Shown piece by piece: positions 33,776 through 44,411 of a stretch of DNA of 64,000 nucleotides; the first letter of the stretch is position 1; each line of letters starts with the position of its first letter. The notes under the pieces were generated by a model. It was not told where the DNA came from. It saw nothing but the letters and a program-made list of their open reading frames with translations, and did not search any database. Source of the stretch: Nelumbo lutea. Its lineage: Eukaryota > Streptophyta > Magnoliopsida > Proteales > Nelumbonaceae. A program made the translations under genes and the position numbers. The stretch lies in the NCBI GenBank assembly GCA_022828595.1, contig JAKGHH010000004.1:85526270-85590269 (forward strand). The letters are read 5' to 3'.

Positions 33776-35200
33776 AATAGAAGAGTATTTGAGTTTAAAT
33801 TAAGAGACTTGAAAGTGTGAGTTAATGAGGTGGTAGTTTTTATTAGGGTTAATAAGTTATTTAATGGGAGTAGAGTGAGTTGATGAGTGATTGAGTTATT
33901 TGGATTAAAACAGATGGATATATTGGGTTGGTATCAGGTTTGCATTAAGAGTTCTAGGGGTGGGGTAGGAGTGAATGAGGGAGGAATGTTATGGTTTAAT
34001 TCCCTGGTGTGGATGTTTGGTTTGTTCTGCTGCTTAGGGAGCAGTTCATTATTGTGGGTGATTGTTGCATACTGTCTTTGGTGGTTTCCTTGGGTTGTGT
34101 CTTGTGGTTTTCTTTTCTTTTTCCTTTTTGTGTATTTTTTTTATAGGCCCTTTATAGATGCTGGTCTTTGGTCTCTCTGGAAGGTGGCTTGGTTTTTTGA
34201 CTGGGCAGATTCCGTGTGTATTCTTCTATTTAGATGCCCCAAGCTAACCACGTCTGGTATTTTGAATCAATCAGCCATGATAAAAGAAATATTAAGGAGG
34301 ATGTTGCCCATAGAATTAGAGCTAGGGCTATCAGTGGAGTCTGAAATTTCGGGATCCAATCCAATTATTTTGGATTTCGTTTTTTTTTTACATAATAAGT
34401 AGATCATATTCAGATTTTAAAAGTTGTGGCTGTTTAAGAATCAGATTGGATACAGGATCTAACCATATTCAATTATTTTAAGAGCTAAATTCCAATTACA
34501 TACATGCACGCATACACAAGATAGTGATTAATCTTTTCTTTATTTTTAAAGATTGTGAAAACTCATATTAAATATGAAATCTGATAGGATTCGAATCTAA
34601 TTCAAGACCCCCATATTTAATGCATTTCATATCAGTAGTTAGGGTGTCTTGGCATAGGATGTCTCCTGTAGGTTTTTGCCATGGATTTGATGGTTAGGGT
34701 TTGTGGTTCTCCATCTGGCTTCCGTGGTGAGGGTTTATATTTCTCGCTCTCTTGGTGTTCTGATGTTCAGTGGTTAGGGTTTCTAGTGTATGATACACCA
34801 AAGATGCCACCAAACCATGAGGTTTGGTGATAGTTCATGTAACTCCTAATCATTTATCTTTTGGAAATGGTATTCAATCTATTTGGATGAGTAAAACCTA
34901 CTAGTCACTTGGAGATGCCTAATACCGGGGCTGCAACTTGGCTTGAAATTCAGAATAGAATAAGGGGTTGAAAAATATGAACATGACTTTGCTTAGGGTT
35001 GGGTGAGGAAGGCCTTGGGCTACCCAAACCCTGAAATGTCTTTATATATGCATGTAAATGTATCCATGTGTATTGGTATGTGTTTATATGCATGTGTATG
35101 TATGTAAATATGCAACCATGCATCGTTGAATTTATATATTTTATATGGGAAAATCTATGATGCCAGAAAGCTTTGATACCTAAAGAGCATTGACCCATCA
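33776..35200. other. Intergenic, no gene recognised
   Basis: A G/T-rich stretch (33800-34400) is followed by AT-rich DNA. An ATGTATGT-like simple repeat lies near 35040-35110. Confidence 0.5.
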
Positions 35201-35264
35201 AAACCTCAGTGAATTCTGATGAAAATACCTCGGCTCGTGAGGCTTGCGATCCTAATCGAACTTC

Positions 35265-35640
35265 TATATAATAATAATAATAATAACAACATGATAGAAA
35301 ATATTATATATAATAAAAATGTTATATATATAATATTTTTATTTTTATATATAATAATAACTAATTATTGTAATTCTTAATTTTTTTAAATATCAAATAA
35401 ATAATAATTTTTATATATACTTTTTTATTTTTATAAAACATTTTTCTCAAGTTGAGCTCGAGCTGAGTTTGAGCTAACGATCTTTTGACTTGAGCCGAAC
35501 TTGATCTCAAGGTTCTAATTCGAACCAAACTCGAGCTCAAGCCTCATACTATCTTAGCTAGCCGAGCTCGAACAACTAGTTGTTTGGCTCGGCTCGACCT
35601 AAATTTACCCCTAGTTATCACTCTCATGATATTGGTTGAT
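35265..35640. repeat. TAA/TATA-rich tract and GAGCTCGAGC-type repeat
   Basis: (TAA)n near 35268-35290 passes into TATA-rich DNA, then 35450-35612 is full of GAGCTCGAG/CTCGAGCTC words in both orientations, typical of a degenerate plant interspersed repeat. Confidence 0.5.
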
Positions 35641-36331
35641 TGGTTGTAAGTTTTCCGATATAATGTCTTTTTAGTATCATAGTCAAACTCATTTTATATA
35701 TATGTATCAGTAATTTTAAGTTTGAAAGGGAAAATTTTATGGTATAATATCATTACAATACTCATAATGTATCATAACTCTTCTTGTAAAATGCTAAAAT
35801 CAATGAACCTGAATCCACAAATCTTTAAGTCTAAGTAATAAGAAAAGTTTAGCAAAATAAATGAAGAAATTGGGCTGACCAAAACCAAAACTGATTTTTC
35901 GGGGTTGGATTATTATTATTATTATTATTGGGGTTTTAACAATTCAGGTTGGGCAATCCGACATGCATCCCTTCCACATATCTAAGTTTAAAAGGGAAAG
36001 AAAAAGAAAAGACTGATGATATTGTGCTATCCGTGTGTATAATTAAGTATTAACCATGTACTAGTTGGGACCCATGTGATGTACGGACTTTGTTAACCAA
36101 ATTTAAGTAAGAACCAGATGGTATTCCCAATTGACCCAAGCCAGGCTAAGTCCATTTTAAGCATTAATTTTGCTCAAGACCTCAAGTCCTATGATAAACC
36201 AAAAGTTCTGACCTTTTTATTTTTTAAGGCTGCACCCAGGCCTAGCCCTAGCTCGACCTTTCACCAACTTATGATTCGCTCAAGACCAAGACCAAGCCCA
36301 AGGCTAACACAAGTGCATCAAATTTTAGCAT

Positions 36332-36650
36332 GAGCTAGACCCGAGTTGGCTAGATCAACTTGACTTTGGGCTCAAGCCTTAGGGCCTTAGGCACAATTTT
36401 AGAATTGAACTTGGGTTGAATTTAAACCCAACTTAGCCTGCTTGACTTCAGGTTAAAGCCTTAAGCCCAATTCCTCGGGTTGAGCTTGGATTGAGTTTAA
36501 ACCCAACCTAGCTTGCTTGATTTCGGGCTCGAGCCTTAAGTCCAATTATTAGGGTTGAGCTTGGATTGAGTATAAACCCAATCGAGCCCGCTTGACTCTG
36601 GGCTCAACCCAAGTATTAGGTTGAGTTTAAATCCAACTTAGTCCACCTGA
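36332..36650. repeat. 75-bp tandem repeat, about 3.5-4 copies
   Basis: The phrase GA(A/G)CTTGG(G/A)TTGA(A/G)T recurs at 36407, 36482 and 36557 with exact 75-bp spacing, with partial copies before and after. The units contain AAACCCAA and GGGCTC(A/G)AGCC words. Confidence 0.85.
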
Positions 36651-37680
36651 TTTACACTATCCATTTAAATGGAATTTACATAAACTTTGGATTAATAAAA
36701 ACAATTCTATAATTAATGAATGTTATTATTTTTATTATTTGCCAATGAAATATATGTGATTTTTAAATTAGAAAACAGCTTTAAAGCTAATGTATTTTTA
36801 TTAACTTTTATTAGTTTTTATTTATGCTATTTCTAAAATGGATTTTAATTTTATTACTAATTTTATTTTTATCAGTATTATTAGATAATTTATATTAGCT
36901 TTTGTTAGTTTTAAATGGAATATAAATTAATAAAAATAATTTTAGAGCATTTCTTGTTAATTCTAATCTTTATTAATTATTAATTATTAATTTTAATTAA
37001 TAATACAGGGAGTGTTTTAAAAAATGACCCTAAAGGCCTAAATTAATAGAGTTACTTAAAGCAGATTAGGTATTTCGGCTCTGATGGAATTTATTAAGAG
37101 TTATGTTAAATAGGGTAAGTCTAGAAATTAATAGAACTACAACTACCTTATCTTTTATGAATTACGTGAACAGAGTTGCTTTAACAAGATTAATTTAGAC
37201 AGAGTAAGCCCAGCTAAATAGGTTCAGTCTTAATTAATTACGTTATTTTTTGTTTTAGTTGCGGTATATTATGTAAACTTTTTCAATTTTTAGATGTGCC
37301 AAACTCTTCAGTCTTCACTTGTTGCGTCTGCACAAGTTGGAGGCCACTTATTCTGTCACTAAGCCATATGTGGTTTGACGTGGCTAATTCATGGCGATGT
37401 ATCAAATAAAAACTACAATTAATTAGGATACCCAAAAAGTTCGACCCAATTATAGGTCGACACATCATGCACTCTGTTTGGGCCCATAGTTCGTATCTTA
37501 AGGCCAACAAATTATGTTTTGGGACCATGTCAAGCAATCACATTAATTAACTTACCAAAAAAACAAGCAAGTTATTAAGGGCAAACAAGGCAGGCGGGGC
37601 AACTTAAAAACATGTTCAGATCGACCAGGTTGCACTCAACTCGATTAGACTTTCTTCTTCACCCATATGCTATGAAACGG
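36651..37680. other. AT-rich intergenic stretch
   Basis: TTATTAATTA-rich DNA to about 37060, then unremarkable sequence. No gene recognised. Confidence 0.5.
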
Positions 37681-37682
37681 GT

Positions 37683-38026
37683 TTGACTTACAGGTTGACA
37701 AAAACTACCGATTTACAGCATGTAGTTCCATATCAACAGGTCATCGGGAGCCGACGATTCCTTGAGGAGAATGTTTGACCATAAACCGATTATACCGTCG
37801 GTTTCCGACAAGGTTCATAGGACAAACACAGCAGTCGTAACGTGACTTGCAGGTCCTCTGCATTTGATTTACAAGCTGACAAAAACTGCTTATTTACAGC
37901 TGGTAACTCCATATCAACAGGCCACTGAAATCTGGCGACTTTCTGAGTAGAACTTCTGACCATAAACCAAATTATACAACCAATTTCCGGTAAAGTTCAC
38001 AGGACAAACACAATAGTCGTAACTTA
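37683..38026. repeat. 181-bp tandem duplication
   Basis: TTGACTTACAGGTTGACAAA at 37683 corresponds to TTGATTTACAAGCTGACAAA at 37864. The two units stay alignable to GTCGTAAC. The end of unit 2 (ACTTGCAAGTCCTCTG) is displaced to about 38475 by a MITE. Confidence 0.8.
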
Positions 38027-38471
38027 GCGTCTATTTGGCATGTATGCCGTTGCACTAGAAAACAGTGACACATCAGTGCTCTGTCTGAAAAATGGTGTTT
38101 GAGGAAACGTCTGTTTATTTGGATTCATTTTTTTATAAAAAAATGGTGCCCCAAGTCATATTTTGAAATTGAAAAGGCGTGGTTTGGAGCAATGTCTAAT
38201 TTAGCATTTTTTCAGATTGCACCTGATAAGAGCATGATGTGGCAGTGATATGGATTTTTTATAATGAGTACCAGTGTTGTAAACAGACATGGAGCATTGA
38301 TACTAAACAGAAAGTGTTATCATTACTTTAAGAAACGTCCTACCTAGCAATAACGTTTCCAAACAGAAAAAAAAAAAAAAAAAAGCATTGTTTTCTCAGA
38401 AAACGATACTTCTAATCCACACATCAGCAGAAAACAGTATTGTATCTGCAGCATCAATGCCAAATATATAC
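38027..38471 (+). mobile_element. MITE family M1, copy 1
   Basis: It starts GCGTCTATTTGGCAT and ends ATGCCAAATATATAC, giving inverted ends around TATTTGGCAT. It interrupts the second unit of the 181-bp duplication. A related copy lies in reverse orientation at 58575-58908. Confidence 0.75.
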
Positions 38472-39371
38472 TCAACTTGCAAGTCCTCTGTGATCATTGA
38501 AAATCTGTCATGTCACCCAGAAACTGGTTTTCGGCAAGAAACTAATGATTGCAACAAAAAAAAAAAACAAATAACTATATAAAATTTTGAAAAAATAAGA
38601 CCATACCTATCGTAAATGATTTTGTTTATAATTTAGGGCAGAAAAGGGAGAGGTCATGCTGAGGTTGCAACTCTAGAGACTTTGAACGGAAATAGTGGAG
38701 ACCCTCTAAAATTGCAAGGTTAGGGTAAGGAAATCTGGTTGAACCAAAGACAAAATTGTGCACACCAGGCTATCACGAGTACCCACGCCAAGGTTGGGGT
38801 AAGGAAATCTGTATTTAACATTGGTGTATGCACTTGTGATAGGTAGCCCAGCCAGATGAACATGATTTAGTCTCCAGCCAATTCGGACTCGGGATAAGAG
38901 AGCAAGGAAAAGTTATCTGACGTGACCATCTTCATTTTAATAGATACTAATTATGTAATAGATAAGTGATATAGGGTAGTTGCATTTAAAACCCCAATTT
39001 TGGCTTTGTTATTTGGGGCTTAAAAGTATTTTAGCTTTAAATTGTACAACTCTTATCAAAAGCTCGATTTTTTATTCATTTTTACTTCCCACAGCCCAAA
39101 GCTCAAATGCAAAAGTTTATCAAAAATAAGAAGCAACTATTTTGTTTGTATAATCGTCAATACCTAAACGTACCATGTTGATAATTAATTTATTTTTTCT
39201 TAATTTTAACTGATAGCATGGTAGGTAGATAACCTAATTTGATCCGATGCGATCACAATATTTATAGAATTGGAATTGGATAGCCCTAATCTGGCCCATT
39301 GGCAATTTGACATTCCTATTGATCAGAAGAGGGCGTTTTTTTCCCTTTCATTTTCTTCAACTTCTATTTGT
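38472..39371. other. Intergenic, no gene recognised
   Basis: AT-rich; the words AAGGTT(A/G)GGGTAAGGAAATC occur twice (about 38718 and 38801). Confidence 0.4.
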
Positions 39372-39450
39372 TGAAATTTAAGCTTAATTTGAAAGGGGTA
39401 AAAATGTAAATATATAGAATACAAAACCTTATATTTTGTGTTATATTTTA
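39372..39450. mobile_element. Left half of MITE family M2, split by the IDD-carrying element
   Basis: AAGCTTAATTTGAAAGGGGT and the following ATGTAAATATATAGAATACAAA are the complement of the M2 end seen at 41395-41427. Confidence 0.5.
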
Positions 39451-41351
39451 GGATAAATTATAAAAACCCTCCGTACTATGGGGTTTGTGACAAAGACCCC
39501 CGTGACCCCCTTGACCTTAAGTCAGATGATGGAATCCGTTAAATTATCAAAATACCTCATAAACTTTTTTCCTTTCTTCTCCTCTTCTTTTCCCCTCCCT
39601 CACCGTCCTCTCTCATTACTCCTTTTTGAGTTCGTTCAATCTCGATTATAATTGAGTTTAGAAGAGACGTAATCTAGATGAGAAGAAACAAAAATAAGAA
39701 AAAAGAAAATGTATTTAAACTACGAATGATGAAGAACTGATGAGATAATTGGAAGAAACGTCAAAGGGAAAGAAACGCATCGATCCGAACTCCGAAGATT
39801 CAAAACAACATTGACACCATCGGCCAGTATACTTTGACCGGCAGTCAACGCATCTTATGGTTTTCCGCGCTGTTTTAGTTTCAAAGCAAGAAATGATGGG
39901 GACTTGGGAAGAAAGCTAGGGCCAGGCCCTGATAGATTAACCAACAACATGCATGACTCCAAGGACTCCCCCTCCACAATGCCGAGTTGCTTCCACCTGC
40001 TGCACTGACAACTGACCCCCATCCATCCGTCTCTGACGATTCACAGTCGGTCATTCTCAACTCCTCCTTCTCTCTCTCCAGACACAGACACAGCCACAGC
40101 CGTCGCTGTGTGGAGAACTCTTTGCAGCTTCAACGGACCGGTCCAACTCGGTAACCAAGGCCTTAAGAGTTTAGGCGTTCTCGCCACAGTAACTTCTGTT
40201 CTGTTTGTCTTACTCTTACGCTGCTTGTAATTGTATCATACAACAAGGATTTTTGTCAAAATAATGTAATGGAGCAACAGTTCAGTGGGTGATACTGTAT
40301 TGGCTCAAGTTCATGGCTGAACCCATCGAAGCAAATTTCGCTAACTCTTGCTGTAAGAATGGCCTGGCGGCATCTCCTCCTACGCCTAGGAAATCTCTCG
40401 TAAGACTGTGTTCCACTTCATTGAACTTTTGTGGAACTGGAACTTATTGGCCTTGTCATCCACCCTGCGGGATCATTAGACGGTCGAGATTGTTTACTGT
40501 GCCCGTTAATGTGCTTAAATTCAACCCACCCATCATTCCATCACCAACCCCGGTGGTGGCGGTTGCCGTGCATATCGATTCATCAGCTCGTCTATGTTCT
40601 CCGGTTGCTTTGCAGCTTGCCTCATTAACTGCTGGAACTTGTTTCTGTTCTGGGCGTGAGGGTTGAAGCTTGTTGTATCTGAGGAAGATGAGCTCACCAC
40701 TCCGAAGCTACCGAGCAATGAGGGGTTGCTCCTAGTCGATCCCATTTGAGGTGCCTTGTGTAAAAGTGCAGTCACTGACATGTGGCCATGTGAGCTGAGT
40801 TTGCTTGCTGGTTTTGGTTGTTGTTGGAATACAAAGGCGCTAAGCTTTCTACCAACTGGCCCTTGTTTCCATTCTCCTCTTTTAATCCACGCGGGGATGT
40901 TGATACAGACAGATTCCCACCCGTCGACGGCCACTGCGGCTGAACGCATCCTCCGTAATCGACCAATGAAGAGGAGGAGATGAACATATTGGTGGATGCC
41001 AATTCAGGCAAACCCCCTTGAACTCGTTGCCAAGAAAGCATTAGAATTAGCTGCCGCATCAATGGGATTCAAATGAGAATTGGCTTGATCCAGTAGCGTT
41101 GTATCAGGAGCTAATTGCCGTTTGGTTGTAGTCGGGATTAAATGGGTTCAATCCTAGTATTTTCAATTCCCATCTTAAAGGGTAGGATGGGGGTTAAAAA
41201 ATATTATAAGGGCCTTTTTGGATGAAAGACTAACAAAAGGGGGGTCTTTTTCTCACGGTTATAGTACAGAGGGATCTTTGTCCCGAAATAAAGTACAAGA
41301 AGGTCTTTTATCACAGACCCCAATATGCAGGGGGATCTTTGTAATTTATCC
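39451..41351. mobile_element. TIR element with captured IDD gene fragment (Pack-TIR type)
   Basis: The left end GGATAAATTATAAA...CTATGGGGTTTGTGACA and right end (reverse complement GGATAAATTACAAA...ATTGGGGTCTGTGATA) form inverted repeats of about 50 bp, near 78 percent by eye. Between them is a C-terminal piece of an IDD transcription factor and other non-repeat DNA. No transposase is seen. The end sequence resembles Mutator-like/pack elements, but an exact 9-bp TSD was not found. Confidence 0.6.
40282..41113 (-). pseudogene. INDETERMINATE DOMAIN (IDD) C2H2 transcription factor, C-terminal fragment
   Basis: Minus-strand codons show the IDD signatures in order: LDQANSHLNPIDAAANSNAF, LPELASTNMFISSSS, MSVTALLHKAPQMGSTRSNP (the conserved MSATALLQKAAQMG motif), NNLDRLMIPQG, then LTRDFLGVGGDAARPFLQQE and LAKFASMGSAMNLSQYSITH with its own TGA at 40282-40284. 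Lesions: a frameshift near 41000, an 8-bp insertion (a CACATG repeat) near 40770 that shifts frame before the MSATALL motif, and stops after MIPQGG. The zinc fingers are absent. IDD proteins bind DNA and partner with DELLA/GRAS proteins in the nucleus; this piece cannot do so. Confidence 0.85.
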
Positions 41352-41427
41352 TATCCTATTTTTATTTTTTATGTATTTACATTATACATATTTATATTTG
41401 TACTCTTTACAAACTAAGCCTAAGAAT
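41352..41427. mobile_element. Right half of MITE family M2
   Basis: It ends TTATATTTGTACTCTTTACAAACTAAGCCTAA, the common end of copies near 50380-50575, 59150-59275, 62802-62895 and 63275-63395. Confidence 0.55.
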
Positions 41428-41895
41428 AAATTGTTCACGATCTTTTTCCACGTCTGTGATGATCCTGTGAAGGGCGACAATGTGCAGCTAACGTCGTAAA
41501 ATATATTAGGCAGTAACAAACCAATTTCTAGTAAACAGCCAATTTTATGCAACTCCTAATATTTTTTGCCCCGGGAACTTGGGTGAGTCCGTCGCTGACC
41601 GACTGGCATTAGAATCTTGAATGGAGAGGATTCTCTGTGGGTTTAAAAAGGTTGTTGAGGATTAGGTCCTTTGTCACCGTTGCCATTAATATTGCATTGA
41701 TCAAATGGAAATTTTTCCCATGAATCAGACGCTTAGTGGAGTTGGGATCATTCACCCAGCCGTATATACTTTATATTACTACTGATATTCTCAGTATGCG
41801 ATTGGATGGACATGATCGATCAGTAATGTGTTGTGATCAGTATATCTAAACTCCAAATGAGATGGTCAACTTGAATTGGTTATAGCAGTTCATCT
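41428..41895. other. Intergenic, no gene recognised
   Basis: No conserved reading frame or clear repeat. Confidence 0.4.
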
Positions 41896-42083
41896 CAAGG
41901 TTTAAAATTTTGATAATATAGCTCATTCGTATTGGACATATGGTATTGTATCTTTTTAAACAAGTGTTTTGGGATCCCTTTATTTTAATAAAAAACATAT
42001 CCAAAAATTAAGTTTTAAAAAAACAAAATGTGCATAGGTTTTAGTACCGATACATCTCTGCCAATCGATATTTTGAACCTTAC
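41896..42083. mobile_element. MITE family M3, copy 1
   Basis: Starts CAAGGTTTAAAATTTTGATA and ends ATCGATATTTTGAACCTTAC. The inverted ends match those of 61821-62036. Confidence 0.65.
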
Positions 42084-42477
42084 TTCATCCTTTAATAATC
42101 CAAGTCAATTTAATTTTCTTTTCTTGGAATAAATAGACTGCACTTCATCTCAAACTTCTGAATTTCACTACACATTTACAGCAATTTAAAATTTCAAACA
42201 CCTCCACCTAAACACTTACCCCAACTATACACTAAAACTAAGATTTGTGAGGGTGAATTTAATATTAAATCCCTTTTTTTTCTTTTCGCTTCATAGGGCT
42301 ACACAACAAAACCCGATAATTTCCAGCAATCTTCATATTCTGAAATAAACAAACCAATTTACAGCTTGATTGCCTTCCCTCCACGTGTGACGATAAACGA
42401 TTTCAAAGTCTCCAGTAGTGCTTTGTTGTGTAGCTAGGGATGGAATTTCCTTATTACTCTTAGTATGCTAACCAAAA

Positions 42478-42935
42478 AACTATGAAATCGAACTGACCGA
42501 AACCGAACCAAAAATTCGATTAATTAAACTGTTCGGTTTGGTTTCAGTTCAGTATTTTAAAAAACCAAAAGTAGCATTTCGGTTTCGGTTAATCAGAATA
42601 AAAAACCAATGGTTAATCGAATTGATCGATATACATATATTTATATAATATTTAATGTATATTTATATATTTTTTATTTTTTATTTTTTATGCATTATAA
42701 ATTAATAAACAAGCATTATATATAATATAATATATTATTTATTATTTAAAATATCATATTATATATTTATATATTTTTCTATAATTAATAAATATTGTAT
42801 ATCAATAAAAAAAAATCAAAAAACCAACGAACCAAACCGATAATTAACTGAATCCATCAACCAATCGACTTTGACTCAATTTTGATTACCAGTTTTCTAA
42901 AAACCGATAACCCCGGTTCGATTTCAAAATTTTAA
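42478..42935. repeat. Interspersed repeat with CGGTTTCGGTT words around an AT-rich core
   Basis: GAACTGACCGAAACCGAACC on the left and AACCGATAACCCCGGTTCGA on the right flank about 250 bp of TATATA-rich DNA. Probably a degenerate non-autonomous DNA element. Confidence 0.4.
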
Positions 42936-43648
42936 ACAAAGCGTGAGAACCCCTGAATTGATGACCAGCTTCAAAATCACCGTCACTCTAAATGTTTCTC
43001 CCGTTACTTTGTCTTTCTAGTTCACCTGCTTCTCTTGCTAACCAGAATTCCGCAGCATTAATTGATTGATTGGTGCGCTCCAATTTGACCTGCTTTTGAT
43101 TGAAGAATTCTCCTTTGAAATCTCACATTTTCCACTATTCTATCTCAAAGCATCAAAGTTAATTTTATCCATCTCCAATTAGGATTATTACTCTTCCTAA
43201 TATTGGGATTTTCATTGGCTTAACAGAACTCCATTAGATCTCCCCCCACTTTCAATGACAAGAGAAGGGTTCCCATTTTTATTTGCAAAATTCTCTTACT
43301 TCCCACAAAATAAAATTAACTTTCCCCATGGGTTTGGGTAAATTATCTCTTTATTCTTTCGTCCATTAAGCGAGTCACCCAATATTCTCCTGCTTAGAGC
43401 TTAGATCTGGAATTTGCTGATTTATGAGAATCCAAACCTGTTTTGAGAGAGGGCTTGCGATGAAGACATGATTCACATCTTCTAGCTCTCCACAGTAGGC
43501 GTACTAAAGATCTATTTGCATCTTTCTCATGTGGAGAAGATTTTTGGTTGGGAGTTTGCCTTTAACTAGCGACCAAAGGAATACTCTTATTTTTGGCGGG
43601 TACTTTCTTTTCTTTTTTCTCCAAGGGGCTATACAACGGTAGGCAGGC
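42936..43648. other. Intergenic, no gene recognised
   Basis: No reading frame of note. Bases 43641-43648 form the left TSD of the next element. Confidence 0.4.
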
Positions 43649-44403
43649 TAGGGCTGTTCATAACAAGGCCCAGTCCGACCAAACCAACCAACCCAACCCG
43701 AGTCGATTGGTTTATCTTCAGCACGGGTCGGTTTCGGGTTGTAAAACATCATAAACCGATGGTTTGGGTCGGTTTTGGTTTTCTTGTATGAAAATTGAAA
43801 TCAACCCAAACCGAGCTGACTAATTGTCCCTTTATGAAGTTTAAATTAATTAAGCCCCCATAACTAATTGTCCCTTTTCAAATCTATTACATTGGCTAGA
43901 TTAATGATTGTAATTAAGTGTCCTGAAGTCTCCCTACAAAATTCACCCAAATCCCAATTAAGACAATTAAACTTCAAAATGAATATATAATCAAAGGGAT
44001 AGGTTGGTGGTTTTGGAGATAGAACTTAATTACTGAAAAGATATATAACATATATACCTCTATAATAGGCATTATTATTATATATGGGTTTTGCTCTTCT
44101 TCTCCTCTCCAAAGTCCAAACTATAGACTAGAGGTATATCATGTTTATCAAAAACAAGGCTTTTCTTGCCTTCACTACCTCACATACTGTGGTGCCACAA
44201 CCCCCACATATATATTACAGTTGAGTTTCTGTCAAGCATGGTTGAACTTAGAGCCGAAACCGACCCAACCTGAATCAAACCGACTACATTGGTTTTGCTT
44301 AACATTGAGTCGGTTTCGGTTTCAAGTTCAGGTAACCCGACCAGGTCGGGTTGGTTGGAAAAACCTCAGTAAACCGACCCAACCCGACCCATGAACAGCA
44401 CCA
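43649..44403. mobile_element. hAT-like non-autonomous element, 755 bp
   Basis: Ends TAGGGCTGTTCAT and ATGAACAGCACCA are inverted. An imperfect 8-bp TSD (AGGCAGGC at 43641-43648, AGGCAAGT at 44404-44411) and sub-terminal GGGTCGG/CCGACCC words in opposite orientation at the two ends support a hAT assignment. Confidence 0.65.
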
Positions 44404-44411
44404 AGGCAAGT

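Noticed and set aside
33887..34402. 171-codon + strand open frame
   Set aside because: Composition is G/T-rich and low in complexity, with no family motif; the predicted protein is mostly W, F, L and G runs. Judged non-coding.
34630..34800. Several GGTTAGGG words resembling telomere repeats
   Set aside because: They are scattered, not tandem in the TTTAGGG register, so not an interstitial telomere array.
36332..36650. Regularly spaced repeats reminiscent of a CRISPR array
   Set aside because: Units are contiguous 75-bp tandem copies without unique spacers, in a plant genome.
40289..40666. 125-codon + strand open frame
   Set aside because: It is antisense to the IDD fragment, whose recognised motifs lie on the minus strand.
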